From Streptomyces xanthochromogenes (GTDB lineage: Bacteria; Actinomycetota; Actinomycetes; Streptomycetales; Streptomycetaceae), in the NCBI RefSeq assembly GCF_014650455.1, contig NZ_BMUZ01000013.1:62001-126000 (forward strand): a stretch of DNA of 64,000 nt, in the 5' to 3' direction. Both the position numbers and the translations under genes were made by a program. Shown here piece by piece: positions 25,450-33,537 of this stretch (position 1 is its first letter; each line of letters starts with the position of its first letter). The notes beneath the pieces were generated by a model. It was not told where the DNA came from. It did not search any database and was given only the letters and a program-made list of their open reading frames with translations.

Positions 25450-25521
25450 AGGCCGTGGCGGGAATCGAACCCACGTAACTCGCTTTGCAGGCGAGCCCCT
25501 GAACCACTCGGGCACACGGCC
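25450..25521 (-). tRNA. tRNA-Cys (GCA)
   Basis: Read on the minus strand the cloverleaf is complete. The acceptor stem GGCCGTG pairs with CACGGCC. The anticodon stem CTCGC/GCGAG encloses CTGCAAA with anticodon GCA. The T-loop is GGGTTCGATTC-like. The discriminator is U, as expected for tRNA-Cys. CCA is not encoded. It lies just after the duplicated lipoprotein genes and in opposite orientation to them. Confidence 0.95.
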
Positions 25522-25703
25522 GTGTGCTGGTGCGTTGGTACGAACGTAGGGGGCGGGCCGGGGGAGGGGAAGAGGGGCGGGCGGGCTGCAATGTGACTGC
25601 CATGTTGCGTTCACGGGGGGGCTTGGGACTACGACCATCGGCGTAGCCGGAGTCCGGTCCTTCGACAGGGGCCAGAGCGGGGTACGCCTCTTACTCTGGG
25701 CGG

Positions 25704-27146
25704 ATGAGCGCCCTTGAACCGTCCGACATCCGCCTCGCCGACCTCCCCTCCGGAGGCGTCGCCGAAGGCGGGATTCTCGGGCGGGAGCATCGTGCGCTGA
25801 GCTTCGGGATCATCACCGTCGTGCTGCTCGTCGCGTTCGAGGCGACCGCCGTCGGGACCGCCATGCCCGTCGCGGCGCGCGAGCTCGACGGGGTCTCGCT
25901 GTACGCCTTCGCCTTCTCCGCGTACTTCACGACGAGCCTGTTCGGCATGGTCGTCGCGGGGCAGTGGGCCGACCGGCGCGGGCCGCTCGGGGCGCTGGCT
26001 GTCGGGATGTCGGGGTTCGCGGTGGGGCTGCTGCTGTCCGGGACCGCGCTGAACATGTGGACGTTCATCGCGGGCCGGGCCGTGCAGGGCCTCGGCGGCG
26101 GGCTCGTGATCGTCGCGCTGTACGTCGTCATGGGCCGGGCCTACCCCGCGCGCCTCCAGCCGACGATCATGGCGGCGTTCGCGGCGGGGTGGGTGGTGCC
26201 CTCGGTGGTCGGGCCGCTGGTGGCGGGGACGGTCACCGAACAGCTGGGCTGGCGTTGGGTGTTCATCGGAATCCCGGTGCTCGTGGTGTTCCCGCTGGCG
26301 CTCGCGCTGCCCGCGACGCGGCGGATGGCGGCGGGGCCCGCCGACCCGTCGGAGCCGCCCGCGCCGTTCGAGCGGCGCCGGATCAGGCTGGCCCTCGCGG
26401 TCTCGGTCGGCGCCGGGCTGCTGCAGTACGCGGGGCAGGAGCTGAGGTGGCTGTCGCTGCTGCCGTTCGTGGCGGGGGCGGCCCTGCTCGGACCGGCCGT
26501 CGTCGGGCGGCGGGCGCTGCTGCCGCACGGCACCTGGCGGGCGGCGCGCGGGCTGCCGGCCGTGGTGCTGCTGCGCGGGTTCGCGGCGGGGTCGTTCATC
26601 GCGGCCGAGTCGTTCGTGCCGTTGATGCTGGTCACCCAGCGGGGATTGACGCCCACGATGGCCGGGCTCTCGCTGGCCGTCGGCGGGGCCACCTGGGCGC
26701 TGGGCTCGTACGTCCAGGCCCGGCCCCGGATGGAGGCGTACCGGGAGCGGCTGATGGTGGTCGGGATGGTCCTCGTCGCCCTCGCGATCGTGGCCGCGCC
26801 GAGCGTGCTCGTCGAGGCGGTGCCGGTGTGGGTGGTCGGCGTGGCCTGGGGCGTGGGCTGCTTCGGCATGGGCATGGTGATCGCCTCGACGAGCGTGCTG
26901 CTCCTGAAGCTCTCGGCCCCGCACGAGGCGGGGGCCAACTCGGCCGCCCTCCAGATCTCGGACGGGCTGTCCAACGTGCTGCTGCTCGCGGCGGGCGGGG
27001 CGGGGTTCGCGGCGCTGGGCGGGGGCGCGGTGTCCGGTGCGGCGGCGTCGGCCTCGCATCCGGGGGCGTTCCTGGTGGTGTTCCTGCCGATGGGGGTGGT
27101 GGCGCTGGCCGGGGCGTTCGTCGCGGGGCGGGTCCGGGGGGTGTGA
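25704..27146 (+). CDS. MFS transporter, drug/proton antiporter type
   Basis: A 480-residue major facilitator protein with 12-14 hydrophobic segments. The motif A equivalent is GQWADRRGPLGALAVG after the second helix. Early motifs VVLLVAFEATAVGTAMPVAA and GRAVQGLGGGLVIVALYVVM are typical of multidrug exporters. The ATG at 25704 lies six bases after TACTCT (25692-25697) and lacks a ribosome site, so the message may be leaderless. No neighbouring regulator suggests a substrate. Confidence 0.88.
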   Translation: MSALEPSDIRLADLPSGGVAEGGILGREHRALSFGIITVVLLVAFEATAVGTAMPVAARELDGVSLYAFAFSAYFTTSLFGMVVAGQWADRRGPLGALAVGMSGFAVGLLLSGTALNMWTFIAGRAVQGLGGGLVIVALYVVMGRAYPARLQPTIMAAFAAGWVVPSVVGPLVAGTVTEQLGWRWVFIGIPVLVVFPLALALPATRRMAAGPADPSEPPAPFERRRIRLALAVSVGAGLLQYAGQELRWLSLLPFVAGAALLGPAVVGRRALLPHGTWRAARGLPAVVLLRGFAAGSFIAAESFVPLMLVTQRGLTPTMAGLSLAVGGATWALGSYVQARPRMEAYRERLMVVGMVLVALAIVAAPSVLVEAVPVWVVGVAWGVGCFGMGMVIASTSVLLLKLSAPHEAGANSAALQISDGLSNVLLLAAGGAGFAALGGGAVSGAAASASHPGAFLVVFLPMGVVALAGAFVAGRVRGV

Positions 27147-27183
27147 GCGGCGCTGGGTTCTGCCCCGGGCCCGGGGTGTGCCC

Positions 27184-27430
27184 CTCCCCGCCCCTTCCCG
27201 CAACCCTCCCGGGGCGGAATGGGGGAGGTGGAGTGGGGGTGAGATTCAAGGGGCTGCGCCCCGGGCCCCGCTTGTCCGGGTGCGGATCGTGCGTGGCTGG
27301 TCGCGCAGTTCCCCGCGCCCCTGTAGGTGACCCCGAAGGCCTCGGCGCCGGCCGGCAGAGGCATTCCCGGCCCGTCATTGGGGTTCCCTGGCCCTTGAGG
27401 CCTTGGGGGAGTTTGAGGACGAGCGCCCTT
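27184..27430. repeat. Cluster of dispersed intergenic repeats
   Basis: The 557-bp gap 27147-27703 has no supported gene. It contains, in order: a 38-bp element that is the inverse of 14211-14247 (27184-27221), CGCGCAGTTCCCCGCGCCCC (27302-27321), a block with GGCCCTTGAGGCCTTGGGG (27390-27408), and GAGTTTGAGGACGAGCGCC (27410-27428), which I recognise as a common Streptomyces intergenic repeat. Two of these recur near 8059-8168. Confidence 0.6.
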
Positions 27431-27703
27431 GAGGCGCGATCGGGGCCTGGGGTGGGGCCCCGGGGGGCTGGGCCCTTCAACCCCGGGCAAGGGGCGGGCG
27501 GGTGGGCAAACCCCCCGGGGTCCCGGGGCCAAGCCCCGGAAATTCCTGTGAGCCCGCTCTCACCCCCGCCCCGCCGGGAGGCGATCCGTCGGGTACCGGA
27601 CCCCGCGCCGGTAAGGTGGCCCGGTTGTCGTACGTAAGCCCCGCCGGGCCCCCGGCCCGGATGCCCGAGAATCCCGTACACCGAGAGACCCGAACCGGAG
27701 ACC

Positions 27704-29488
27704 GTGACTACTACCGCCTCCCACCACCTCTCACCCGCCTTCCCCGGCCGTGCCCCCTGGGGCACCGCCAACAAGCTGCGTGCCTGGCAGCAGGGTGCTC
27801 TGGAGAGGTACGTCCAGGAGCAGCCGCGCGACTTCCTCGCCGTCGCCACCCCCGGCGCAGGCAAGACGACCTTCGCGCTGACGCTCGCGTCGTGGCTGCT
27901 GCACCACCACGTCGTGCAGCAGATCACCGTCGTCGCGCCGACCGAGCACCTCAAGAAGCAGTGGTCGGACGCGGCCGCCCGGGTCGGCATCAAGCTCGAC
28001 CCGGACTACAGCGCCGGGCCGCTGAGCAAGGAGTACCACGGGGTCGCCGTCACCTACGCCGGTGTCGGAGTGCGTCCGATGCTGCACCGCAACCGGTGCG
28101 AGCAGCGCAAGACCCTGGTGATCCTCGACGAGATCCACCACGCCGGTGACTCCAAGTCGTGGGGCGAGGCCTGCCTCGAAGCGTTCGACCCGGCCACCCG
28201 GCGGCTCGCGCTCACCGGCACCCCCTTCCGGTCCGATACCAACCCCATCCCCTTCGTCTCGTACGAGGAGGGCAACGACGGCATCCGGCGTTCCTCCGCC
28301 GACTACACGTACGGCTACGGCAACGCGCTCGCCGACGGTGTCGTGCGGCCGGTCATATTCATGAGCTACAGCGGCAACATGCGCTGGCGCACCAAGGCCG
28401 GGGACGAGATCGCCGCCCGGCTCGGCGAGCCCATGACCAAGGACGCCATCTCGCAGGCCTGGCGCACCGCGCTCGACCCGCGCGGCGACTGGATGCCCAA
28501 CGTGCTGCGCGCCGCCGACCAGCGCCTGACCGAGGTCCGCAAGGCGATCCCGGACGCCGGCGCCCTCGTCATCGCCTCCGACCAGGACTCGGCCCGCGCC
28601 TACGCGAAGCTGATCCGCGAGATCACCGGTTCCAAGGCGACCGTCGTCCTGTCCGACGACACCGGCGCGTCGAAACGGATCGACGAGTTCGCCGAGGGCG
28701 ACGACCGGTGGATGGTCGCCGTCCGCATGGTGTCGGAGGGCGTCGACGTCCCGCGCCTGGCCGTCGGCGTGTACGCGACCACCATTTCGACGCCCCTCTT
28801 CTTCGCCCAGGCCGTCGGCCGTTTCGTGCGGTCGAGGCGGCGCGGCGAGACCGCCTCCGTTTTCCTGCCCACCATTCCGATGCTCCTCGGCTTCGCGAAC
28901 GAGATGGAAGTCGAGCGCGACCACGTGCTCGACAAGCCGAAGAAGGACGGCGAGGAAGAAGACCCGTACGCCGAGTCCGAACAGGAAATGGACGAGGCGA
29001 ACAAGCAGGAGGACGAGGACACCGGGGACGACATGCTCCCCTTCGAGGCCCTCGAATCCGATGCCGTCTTCGACCGGGTCATGTACAACGGCGCCGAATT
29101 CGGCATGCAGGCTCATCCGGGAAGCGAGGAGGAGCAGGACTATCTCGGCATTCCGGGGCTGCTCGAACCCGACCAGGTGCAGATGCTGCTGCAGAAGCGC
29201 CAGGCCCGGCAGATCGCGCACAGCCGCCAGAAGCCGGCCGAGCAGGCGGACCTCCTGGAGATGCCCGCCGAGCGTCGCCCCGTCGTCTCGCACAAGGAAC
29301 TGCTTGAGCTCCGCAAGTCGCTGAACACGATGGTCGGCGCGTACGTCCACCAGAGCGGCAAGCCGCACGGAGTGATCCACACCGAGCTGCGCCGGGTCTG
29401 CGGCGGCCCGCCGAGCGCGGAGGCCACGGCCGGGCAGCTCCGCGAGCGGATCAAGAAGGTCCAGGAGTGGGCCACCCGCATGAAGTAG
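27704..29488 (+). CDS. DEAD/DEAH-type superfamily 2 helicase
   Basis: A 594-residue ATP-dependent helicase with the RecA-like pair. Motif I is ATPGAGKTT near 48-56, motif II DEIHHAG near 142, motif III LTGTPFRSD. In the second domain the conserved end motifs are VSEGVDVPRLAVGVYATT and QAVGRFVRSRR. An acidic linker (EEEDPYAESEQEMDEANKQE) separates the helicase core from a C-terminal helical region. Such proteins are XPB/type III restriction-like; the physiological substrate is unknown. GTG at 27704 follows GGAG. A good terminator follows. Confidence 0.88.
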   Translation: MTTTASHHLSPAFPGRAPWGTANKLRAWQQGALERYVQEQPRDFLAVATPGAGKTTFALTLASWLLHHHVVQQITVVAPTEHLKKQWSDAAARVGIKLDPDYSAGPLSKEYHGVAVTYAGVGVRPMLHRNRCEQRKTLVILDEIHHAGDSKSWGEACLEAFDPATRRLALTGTPFRSDTNPIPFVSYEEGNDGIRRSSADYTYGYGNALADGVVRPVIFMSYSGNMRWRTKAGDEIAARLGEPMTKDAISQAWRTALDPRGDWMPNVLRAADQRLTEVRKAIPDAGALVIASDQDSARAYAKLIREITGSKATVVLSDDTGASKRIDEFAEGDDRWMVAVRMVSEGVDVPRLAVGVYATTISTPLFFAQAVGRFVRSRRRGETASVFLPTIPMLLGFANEMEVERDHVLDKPKKDGEEEDPYAESEQEMDEANKQEDEDTGDDMLPFEALESDAVFDRVMYNGAEFGMQAHPGSEEEQDYLGIPGLLEPDQVQMLLQKRQARQIAHSRQKPAEQADLLEMPAERRPVVSHKELLELRKSLNTMVGAYVHQSGKPHGVIHTELRRVCGGPPSAEATAGQLRERIKKVQEWATRMK

Positions 29489-29519
29489 CAGGATCGGTCC
29501 GAGGACGCCCCCGGCACGG

Positions 29520-29560
29520 CGAACGGGGCCCGGCGTGCGTTGCCGGGCCCCGTTCGGGAT
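29520..29560 (+). terminator. Terminator of the helicase gene
   Basis: 29520-29534 (CGAACGGGGCCCGGC) pairs perfectly with 29542-29556, with a seven-base loop. It follows the helicase stop by 32 bases. There is no T tract, as often in Streptomyces. Confidence 0.8.
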
Positions 29561-29994
29561 CTGATCCCAAGGGATCGTGATGTGTACGAGGACCGGCCCC
29601 CACGGACGCCCCTCGGACGTCTGCCACAGTAATGTCCCGGCAAATCCGTGTCGGTCGCCCAAGGTCCCCGTTAAGACGGACTTAGGTCCCGAAGGTGCGC
29701 GAACAGGGACCAAATTCGTCGGCCACGGGCCTTATTTGTCCATCTGCCGGGGTGGTTCCGTCCATTCCGCCGGTTCCGGAATTCCGGCGGCGCCCGGATT
29801 CTGGACGAGGTCTTCCGCTGAGCGGTGTCCGCTCGCTACTGTCCCCGCCATGCAAACGCCCCGTGGCAGCGTCGCCGCGGAGCGCAGCCGGTGCCTTGGG
29901 CTCGCCGGCGGGCTCTGCGCGCGATGCCGATGGGACCGGTGCCGCGAACCACGTGAGAGTGCCGCCGCGACTCACCACTAAAGGAGTGGGTGTC
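29561..29994 (+). promoter_or_regulatory. Gene-free gap with two palindromes before the IclR gene
   Basis: No convincing gene is seen. GGTCCC (29685-29690) and GGGACC (29706-29711) form an inverted repeat with a 15-bp spacer, and CCGGAATTCCGG (29776-29787) is a perfect 12-bp palindrome. Either could be an operator of the IclR regulator downstream. A short frame at 29850-29981 ends before the regulator but has no coding signs. Confidence 0.3.
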
Positions 29995-30639
29995 GTGACC
30001 GCGGAGACCTCCCAGACGCTCGACCGGGGACTACGTGTCCTCAAGCTGCTCGCCGACACCGACCACGGCCTGACGGTCACCGAGTTGTCCAACAAGCTCG
30101 GCGTCAACCGCACGGTCGTCTACCGCCTGCTCGCGACCCTGGAGCAGCACGCCCTCGTCCGCCGTGACCTGGGTGGCCGCGCCCGGGTCGGACTCGGGGT
30201 GCTGCGTCTGGGCCGCCAGGTGCACCCGCTGGTCCGCGAGGCCGCGCTGCCCGCGCTGCGCTCGCTCGCCGAGGACATAGGCGCGACCGCCCACCTGACC
30301 CTCGTCGACGGCTCGGACGCGCTCGCCGTGGCCGTGGTCGAGCCGACCTGGACGGACTACCACGTGGCCTACCGGGCCGGGTTCCGCCACCCCCTGGACA
30401 AGGGCGCGGCCGGCCGGGCGATCCTCGCCGCCCGCCAGGCCGGAGGCCTCGACGAGCCGGGCTTCACGCTCACCCACGGCGAGTTGGAGGCCGGGGCGAG
30501 CGGAGCGGCGGCGCCGCTGGTCGGGGTCACTGGGATAGAGGGCAGCGTGGGCGTGGTGATGCTCGCGGACGCCGTACCCGAACGGGTCGGCCCCCGGGTC
30601 GTCGACGCGGCGAAGGAAGTCGCCGACGCCCTGCGCTGA
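29995..30639 (+). CDS. IclR-family transcriptional regulator
   Basis: A 214-residue regulator. The winged helix-turn-helix is at residues 5-65 (TLDRGLRVLKLLADTDHG, then LTVTELSNKLGVNRTVVYRL). The effector domain follows, with AYRAGFRHPLDKGAAGRAIL typical of IclR. GTG at 29995 is preceded by AAAGGAG at good spacing. Its ligand is unknown and no catabolic gene is adjacent, so its target is not inferred. Confidence 0.85.
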   Translation: MTAETSQTLDRGLRVLKLLADTDHGLTVTELSNKLGVNRTVVYRLLATLEQHALVRRDLGGRARVGLGVLRLGRQVHPLVREAALPALRSLAEDIGATAHLTLVDGSDALAVAVVEPTWTDYHVAYRAGFRHPLDKGAAGRAILAARQAGGLDEPGFTLTHGELEAGASGAAAPLVGVTGIEGSVGVVMLADAVPERVGPRVVDAAKEVADALR

Positions 30640-30672
30640 GCCCGGGCGTGTGCTGACGCGTGCGCCTGGGCC

Positions 30673-30737
30673 CGTACCGAGGCACGTGCCCAGGCATGGG
30701 CCGAGGCAGCACGTACCGAGGCACGTGCCCAGGCATG
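30673..30737. repeat. Two copies of a 26-bp direct repeat
   Basis: The unit begins CGTACCGAGG, contains the palindrome GGCACGTGCC and ends CAGGCATG. It is found at 30673-30698 and again, identically, at 30712-30737 (39-bp period), between the IclR stop and the promoter of the Lon-like protease gene. Confidence 0.8.
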
Positions 30738-30819
30738 CGCCGACGCGCGAGCCGGTCCGCACCCCGGGCCCGGCCGCACCCGGCCCGGGCGGCCGGGCGG
30801 GTACGGATAGATTGGTGGC

Positions 30820-31608
30820 GTGCTCACTCGTCACTCCCGCCTCCGCAACCTCGCCATCGGCGCCGCACCGGTCGTCGCGCTGCTCGCCGTGGCCTGCTTC
30901 GCGCCGCTGCCGTTCGCGGTGGCGCAGCCGGGGCCGACCGCGAACGTGCTCGGGAACGACGAGGGCAAGCCGGTGATCACCATTTCGGGGGCGCCCACCC
31001 GCCCGACCACCGGGCAGCTGCGGATGACCACCATCGTGGCCACCGGGCCCAACCAGGACGTCGGCATCTCCGACGTCGTCGACGGCTGGTTCCGTACCGA
31101 CCGGGCCGTGATGCCGCGCGACTCCGTCTACCCGGGCGGCGGCAGCGAGAAGGAGATCTCGGCGCACAACCAGGCCCAGATGAAGCAGTCGCAGGACGCC
31201 GCCTCCGTCGCGGCCCTCGGCTACCTCGGCCTGAGCCCCGACAAGGTCAAGGTCGAGCTGCACCTGGCCGACGTCGGCGGCCCGAGCGCCGGGCTGCTCT
31301 TCACCCTGGGGATCATCGACAAGCTGAACGGCAACGGCTCCGGCGAGGACCTCACCGGCGGCCGCACCATCGCCGGTACGGGGACGATCAGCGACAGCGG
31401 GGACGTCGGCGCGGTCGGCGGGGTCGCGCTCAAGACGCAGGCCGCGGCCCGGGACGGGGCGACCGTCTTCCTCGTGCCGAAGGCCGAGTGCTCGGACGCC
31501 GAGTCGGAGCTGCCCAAGGGGCTGCGCCTGGTCCCCGTGACCACCCTGAAGGGTGCGGTGTCCGCGCTCCGGGCGCTGCAGAAGGGCGACCCGGTCCCGT
31601 CCTGCTGA
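30820..31608 (+). CDS. Secreted or membrane-anchored Lon-like (S16) serine protease
   Basis: A 262-residue protein. Residues 10-36 are a signal or anchor helix (IGAAPVVALLAVACF). The S16 catalytic dyad is present: Ser156 in GGPSAGLLF and Lys205 in GGVALKTQAA. It lacks the ATPase part of true Lon and a clear PDZ domain, unlike YlbL-type relatives, although residues 60-120 might hold a degenerate one. GTG at 30820 lies six bases after TAGATT (30808-30813), with no ribosome site, so it is likely leaderless. It converges with the osmoprotectant operon. Confidence 0.82.
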   Translation: MLTRHSRLRNLAIGAAPVVALLAVACFAPLPFAVAQPGPTANVLGNDEGKPVITISGAPTRPTTGQLRMTTIVATGPNQDVGISDVVDGWFRTDRAVMPRDSVYPGGGSEKEISAHNQAQMKQSQDAASVAALGYLGLSPDKVKVELHLADVGGPSAGLLFTLGIIDKLNGNGSGEDLTGGRTIAGTGTISDSGDVGAVGGVALKTQAAARDGATVFLVPKAECSDAESELPKGLRLVPVTTLKGAVSALRALQKGDPVPSC

Positions 31609-31657
31609 CGGCGTCCGCGTCCGGGGCCCGCCGGTCCACGCCCGCCGCGTTCCCGGC

Positions 31658-32665
31658 TCACCCCTTCTTGATGAACCCTTCCCGGACCAGCCAGTCGAGC
31701 GCCACGTCGTGCGGGTCCTGGCCGCCGACGTCGACCCTGGCGTTCAGGTCCCGGGCCACCTGGGTGGTCAGCTTGGCGCTGAGCGGGTCCAACAGGCCTG
31801 CGATCGCGGGGTACTTGTCGTACGTCTTGCTGTGCAGCTCGGGCGCCGCGTTGTAGTTGGGGAAGAAGTGCTTGTCGTCCTCGACGGTCGCCAGGTTCAT
31901 CGCCTTGATGCGGCCGTCGGTGGTGAACACCTCGCCGAGCAGGCAGGAGCTGGACTTGGACACCTGGGTGTAGATGATCCCGGCGTCCATCTTCTGGATG
32001 TTGGAGGCGGGGATCGACATCCCGTACGCCTTCTCCATGCCCGGCAGCCCGTCCTCGCGCGAGGCGAACTCGTTCTCCACGCAGATCGTCACCGCCGAAG
32101 GGTCCTTCTTCGCCAACGCGGCCACGTCCGAGAGCGTCCTGAGGTGGTACTTGGCGTTGTTGGCCTGGCTGATGCCCAGCGAATAGGTGTTGTTGAGCGT
32201 CGACTGGGGCAGCCAGGTCACGCCGTTCTTCCGGTCGGCGTCGCGCACCGCCCGCCACTGCGCCTGCGGGTCGACGATCGGCTTGCTGTTGCCCAGATAG
32301 GTGATCCAGGCCGTGCCGGTGTACTCGTACATCGCGTCCGCGTCGCCCTTCACGATCGCTTCGCGGGCGCTGATCGAGCCGGGCAGGTTGGTGCGGTCCA
32401 GGACCTCGGCGCCGGCCGCCTTGAAGACCAGGCCGACCATCTGGCCCAGGATGATGTTCTCGCTGAAGTTCTTCGACGTGACCGTGAGGGACGCCCCCTT
32501 GAGGGGCAGGCCCTTGCCGAGCGAGCCGGGCACCACGTCGTCCACCATCGGCGAGCCGGACTTGAGCCCGCAGCCGGCCAGGGTGGCGAGCAGCGCGAGC
32601 GAGCCTGCGGCGGCGGCCAGAGCCGTACGCGGGTGTCGGCGCCGGTGTCGACGCGGGTGCCGCAT
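31658..32665 (-). CDS. Osmoprotectant ABC transporter substrate-binding lipoprotein (OpuCC-type)
   Basis: A 335-residue glycine betaine/carnitine/choline-binding protein. After a basic N-terminus (MRHPRRHRRRHPRTALA) a lipoprotein signal ends at LAGC. The mature region has LTVTSKNFSENIILGQMVG, YEYTGTAWITYLG and a C-terminal helical lobe. It is the last gene of a four-gene operon read leftward, and its ATG overlaps the stop of the permease gene by one base (TGATG). It should capture compatible solutes such as betaine during salt or desiccation stress. Confidence 0.9.
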   Translation of the reverse strand: MRHPRRHRRRHPRTALAAAAGSLALLATLAGCGLKSGSPMVDDVVPGSLGKGLPLKGASLTVTSKNFSENIILGQMVGLVFKAAGAEVLDRTNLPGSISAREAIVKGDADAMYEYTGTAWITYLGNSKPIVDPQAQWRAVRDADRKNGVTWLPQSTLNNTYSLGISQANNAKYHLRTLSDVAALAKKDPSAVTICVENEFASREDGLPGMEKAYGMSIPASNIQKMDAGIIYTQVSKSSSCLLGEVFTTDGRIKAMNLATVEDDKHFFPNYNAAPELHSKTYDKYPAIAGLLDPLSAKLTTQVARDLNARVDVGGQDPHDVALDWLVREGFIKKG

Positions 32666-33537
32666 CACTCCACCTCCAGTCCGCGCGGGGTCAGCGCCAG
32701 TTCGGCCAGCGAGGCCAGCCAGTCCACGAGCAGGGCGAGCGCCACGGTCAGGATCGAGCCGAGCACCAGGACCGGCATGCGCTGGGTCTGGATGCCCGAG
32801 GTGATCAGGTCGCCGAGCCCGCCGCCGCCGCCGAAGGTGGCGAGCGTGGCGGTGCCGACGTTGAGGACGAGCGCGGTGCGCACTCCCGCGAGGATCAGCG
32901 GTACCGCGAGCGGCAGTTCGACCTTGCCCAGAGTGCCGGGCGCCGACATGCCGATGCCCCGGGCCGCCTCGACGAGCTGGGGGTCGATCGCCTTCAGACC
33001 GGCCACCGTGTTGGAGAGGACCGGAAGGACCGCGTAGATCACCATGCCGACGATCGCGGTGCCGGGGCCGATGCCGAGCCAGATCACCAGGAGGGCGAGG
33101 AGGCCGATGGCGGGAGTGGCCTGGCCGATGTTGGCGATCGCGGTGACCAGCGGGGCCGCCCGGCTCACCCCGCGCCGGGTGAGCGCGATGCCCAGCGGGA
33201 TCGCGATGATCAGCACCCAGAACGTGGAGATCGCGGTCAGCTTCACGTGCTGCCACACCCGTAGCCGGACGTTCCCGTTGTCGATCGAGTTCCGCGCGAT
33301 CGCGTCCAGATGGACGTTGGTGATCCAGAAGTAGGTGAGGACGAGGACCACCGCGACCACCGTCGGCAGGAGGACCAGCTTGCGCCAGGTGATCCGGCGG
33401 GCCGGTCTGCCGGGCGCCGGGCTCGCCGCTTCCTCGGGCTCGGCGAGCGGGTCGGACAGCTCGTCGCGGAAGGCGTGGCCCTTGACCTCGTGCTCGCCCG
33501 GCGGGCGTTCGGCGGGGGCGGGACTCCTGGGCGTCAT
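32665..33537 (-). CDS. Osmoprotectant ABC transporter permease (OpuCD-type)
   Basis: A 290-residue permease. A cytoplasmic N-terminal 50 residues precede five or six membrane helices. The coupling loop contains DPQLVEAARGIGMSAPGTLG, and TFGGGGGLGDLITSGI is typical of the ProW/OpuC family. It overlaps the ATPase gene stop by four bases (ATGA). Together with the other permease it forms the two membrane halves of the importer. Confidence 0.9.
   Translation of the reverse strand: MTPRSPAPAERPPGEHEVKGHAFRDELSDPLAEPEEAASPAPGRPARRITWRKLVLLPTVVAVVLVLTYFWITNVHLDAIARNSIDNGNVRLRVWQHVKLTAISTFWVLIIAIPLGIALTRRGVSRAAPLVTAIANIGQATPAIGLLALLVIWLGIGPGTAIVGMVIYAVLPVLSNTVAGLKAIDPQLVEAARGIGMSAPGTLGKVELPLAVPLILAGVRTALVLNVGTATLATFGGGGGLGDLITSGIQTQRMPVLVLGSILTVALALLVDWLASLAELALTPRGLEVE

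Noticed and set aside
25450..25521. tRNA-Cys as an attachment site of an integrated element
   Set aside because: No integrase gene and no second copy of the tRNA 3' end was found in the window, so integration is not supported even though the neighbouring module looks accessory.
29850..29981. Cys/Arg-rich 43-codon frame before the IclR gene
   Set aside because: Codon positions show no bias, there is no promoter or ribosome site, and the sequence resembles no family.
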